Source: Promethearchaeota archaeon | GTDB lineage: Archaea; Asgardarchaeota; Lokiarchaeia; Sigyniarchaeales; SOKP01 | NCBI GenBank assembly: GCA_019894975.1 | Contig: JAGXNO010000034.1 | Span: 1-43,025 of the forward strand | Direction of reading: 5' to 3' | DNA: 43,025 nt | In this document: positions 42,556 through 43,025 of the stretch, piece by piece | Position numbering within the stretch: position 1 is the stretch's first letter | Layout: every line of letters starts with the position of its first letter | Position numbers and translations under genes: made by a program | The notes under the pieces: model-generated | Database searches by the model: none | Told to the model about the DNA's origin: nothing | The model's input: only the letters and a program-made list of their open reading frames with translations

Positions 42556-43025
42556 TTATAAATCGAGTTGCTGACGCCATAGTTTCATTTTTGATTTTAG
42601 ATCTTCTTTCTCTGATGGATTGAGTAAACTAGTAGTACCTTTCAAATCATTACATTCAGTATGGATGTTCTTTAAAACGCTATTATACCCTTTGCGTTTG
42701 ACGAATTCACTCTGAAATTTTTCTAAAGATGTGGAAATCTCAAGACCTGTTTTATTCTCTAATTTATTCATTATACTATCAAATAATGTAACTAAGAAAG
42801 ATGGAGCTCTTACTTCACCGATTTCTTTTTCAAGTTCTTTAGCTATAGGTTCAGGTGATGGTGGAATCGTAAGAGGTTTTTCTGGTCTGCGAGGTGGTGG
42901 AGTTATTTCTTCTGATTCTCTGGAGAGAGAAGATTTAATATCACGCATAATCTCTTTTCTTGCGCCTACCCAAGCATCCTCGAGTATGGGTACGAAGATC
43001 TTGATGTGTTCTTCAATTATACTCC
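42556..43025 (-). CDS. Unrecognised hydrophilic protein, N-terminus beyond the window
   Basis: The frame is open to the window edge: an ATG at 42948 is only an internal codon, because IIEEHIKIFVPILEDAW precedes it in frame. The visible 156 codons contain a Pro-rich, charged stretch (PPPRRPEKPLTIPPSPEPI, a likely disordered linker) and a helical C-terminus (FDSIMNKLENKTGLEISTS). No family is recognised. It may be the end of a larger regulatory or coiled-coil protein. Confidence 0.6.
   Translation of the reverse strand, partial: SIIEEHIKIFVPILEDAWVGARKEIMRDIKSSLSRESEEITPPPRRPEKPLTIPPSPEPIAKELEKEIGEVRAPSFLVTLFDSIMNKLENKTGLEISTSLEKFQSEFVKRKGYNSVLKNIHTECNDLKGTTSLLNPSEKEDLKSKMKLWRQQLDL

Noticed and set aside
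1..43025. tRNA, rRNA or insertion-sequence genes
   Set aside because: No T-arm-like conserved stretch, rRNA block, transposase motif or paired terminal repeat was noticed by eye; short tRNA genes could still be missed without a covariance search.

Overview
The window is A+T-rich and archaeal, and it most resembles a Lokiarchaeia-type Asgard archaeon. The evidence is: an HdrA and an MvhD-type protein interrupted by in-frame UGA codons exactly where the families carry cysteine, followed by a SECIS-like hairpin; a longin-like domain fused to a degenerate Ras/Arf-type P-loop; a small protein that reads like profilin or roadblock; a geranylgeranyl-reductase-type flavoprotein; an F420-type (LLM) oxidoreductase; a HerA-like ATPase; and GGTGA/GTGA ribosome-binding sites, often in front of TTG starts. 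No rRNA, tRNA, CRISPR array or insertion sequence was seen. Assignment to Asgard is an inference from gene content.

Layout. 1-1.8 kb: end of a surface protein with LVIVD-type and Ig-like repeats, more G+C-rich than the rest. 1.8-3.3 kb: a graveyard of broken genes (a CoA-transferase start, a Cys-rich tail, an unrecognised frameshifted ORF, a frameshifted ferredoxin). 3.4-8.6 kb: iron alcohol dehydrogenase, tungsten aldehyde:ferredoxin oxidoreductase and a tannase-like hydrolase with a PKD tail. 8.9-12.7 kb: the selenoprotein cluster, HdrA with three UGA and MvhD with two UGA, a eukaryote-like SECIS candidate at 11361-11434, then an FrhB/FdhB-like iron-sulfur flavoprotein. 12.8-14.7 kb: corrinoid protein plus UroD-type methyltransferase. 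14.7-17.5 kb (minus strand): TPR protein, LLM oxidoreductase, and a protein with a possible integrase-N-like region. 17.8-22.6 kb (plus strand): membrane chemoreceptor-like protein, an unrecognised protein, the profilin/roadblock-like protein, a ferredoxin, and a YbaK/ProX deacylase. 22.6-29.8 kb: metallo-hydrolase, crotonase, serine beta-lactamase-like protein with an SCP2-like insertion, a bacterial/eukaryotic-type GAPDH, a two-gene membrane cytochrome-like unit, and a DUF2156 protein. 30-38.9 kb: HerA-like ATPase, M42 peptidase, GPH/MFS transporter, GATase1-like protein, alpha/beta hydrolase fused to a CPBP-like membrane region, longin-GTPase-like protein and a small membrane protein. 38.9-43 kb (minus strand): second UroD-family protein, FAD oxidoreductase, second metallo-hydrolase, and a truncated unknown.

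How the genes may work together (inference). HdrA, MvhD and the FrhB-like protein look like an electron-bifurcating or confurcating unit linking F420H2, ferredoxin and a low-potential partner. HdrB and HdrC are not in the window. The corrinoid protein and methyltransferase directly downstream suggest coupling to C1 transfer. The AOR/alcohol dehydrogenase pair would interconvert acids, aldehydes and alcohols using ferredoxin. The central biological point is recoding: five UGA codons in two adjacent genes must be read as selenocysteine, apparently from one 3' element whose core resembles eukaryotic SECIS, while UGA still serves as an ordinary stop elsewhere (for example at 37255-37257).
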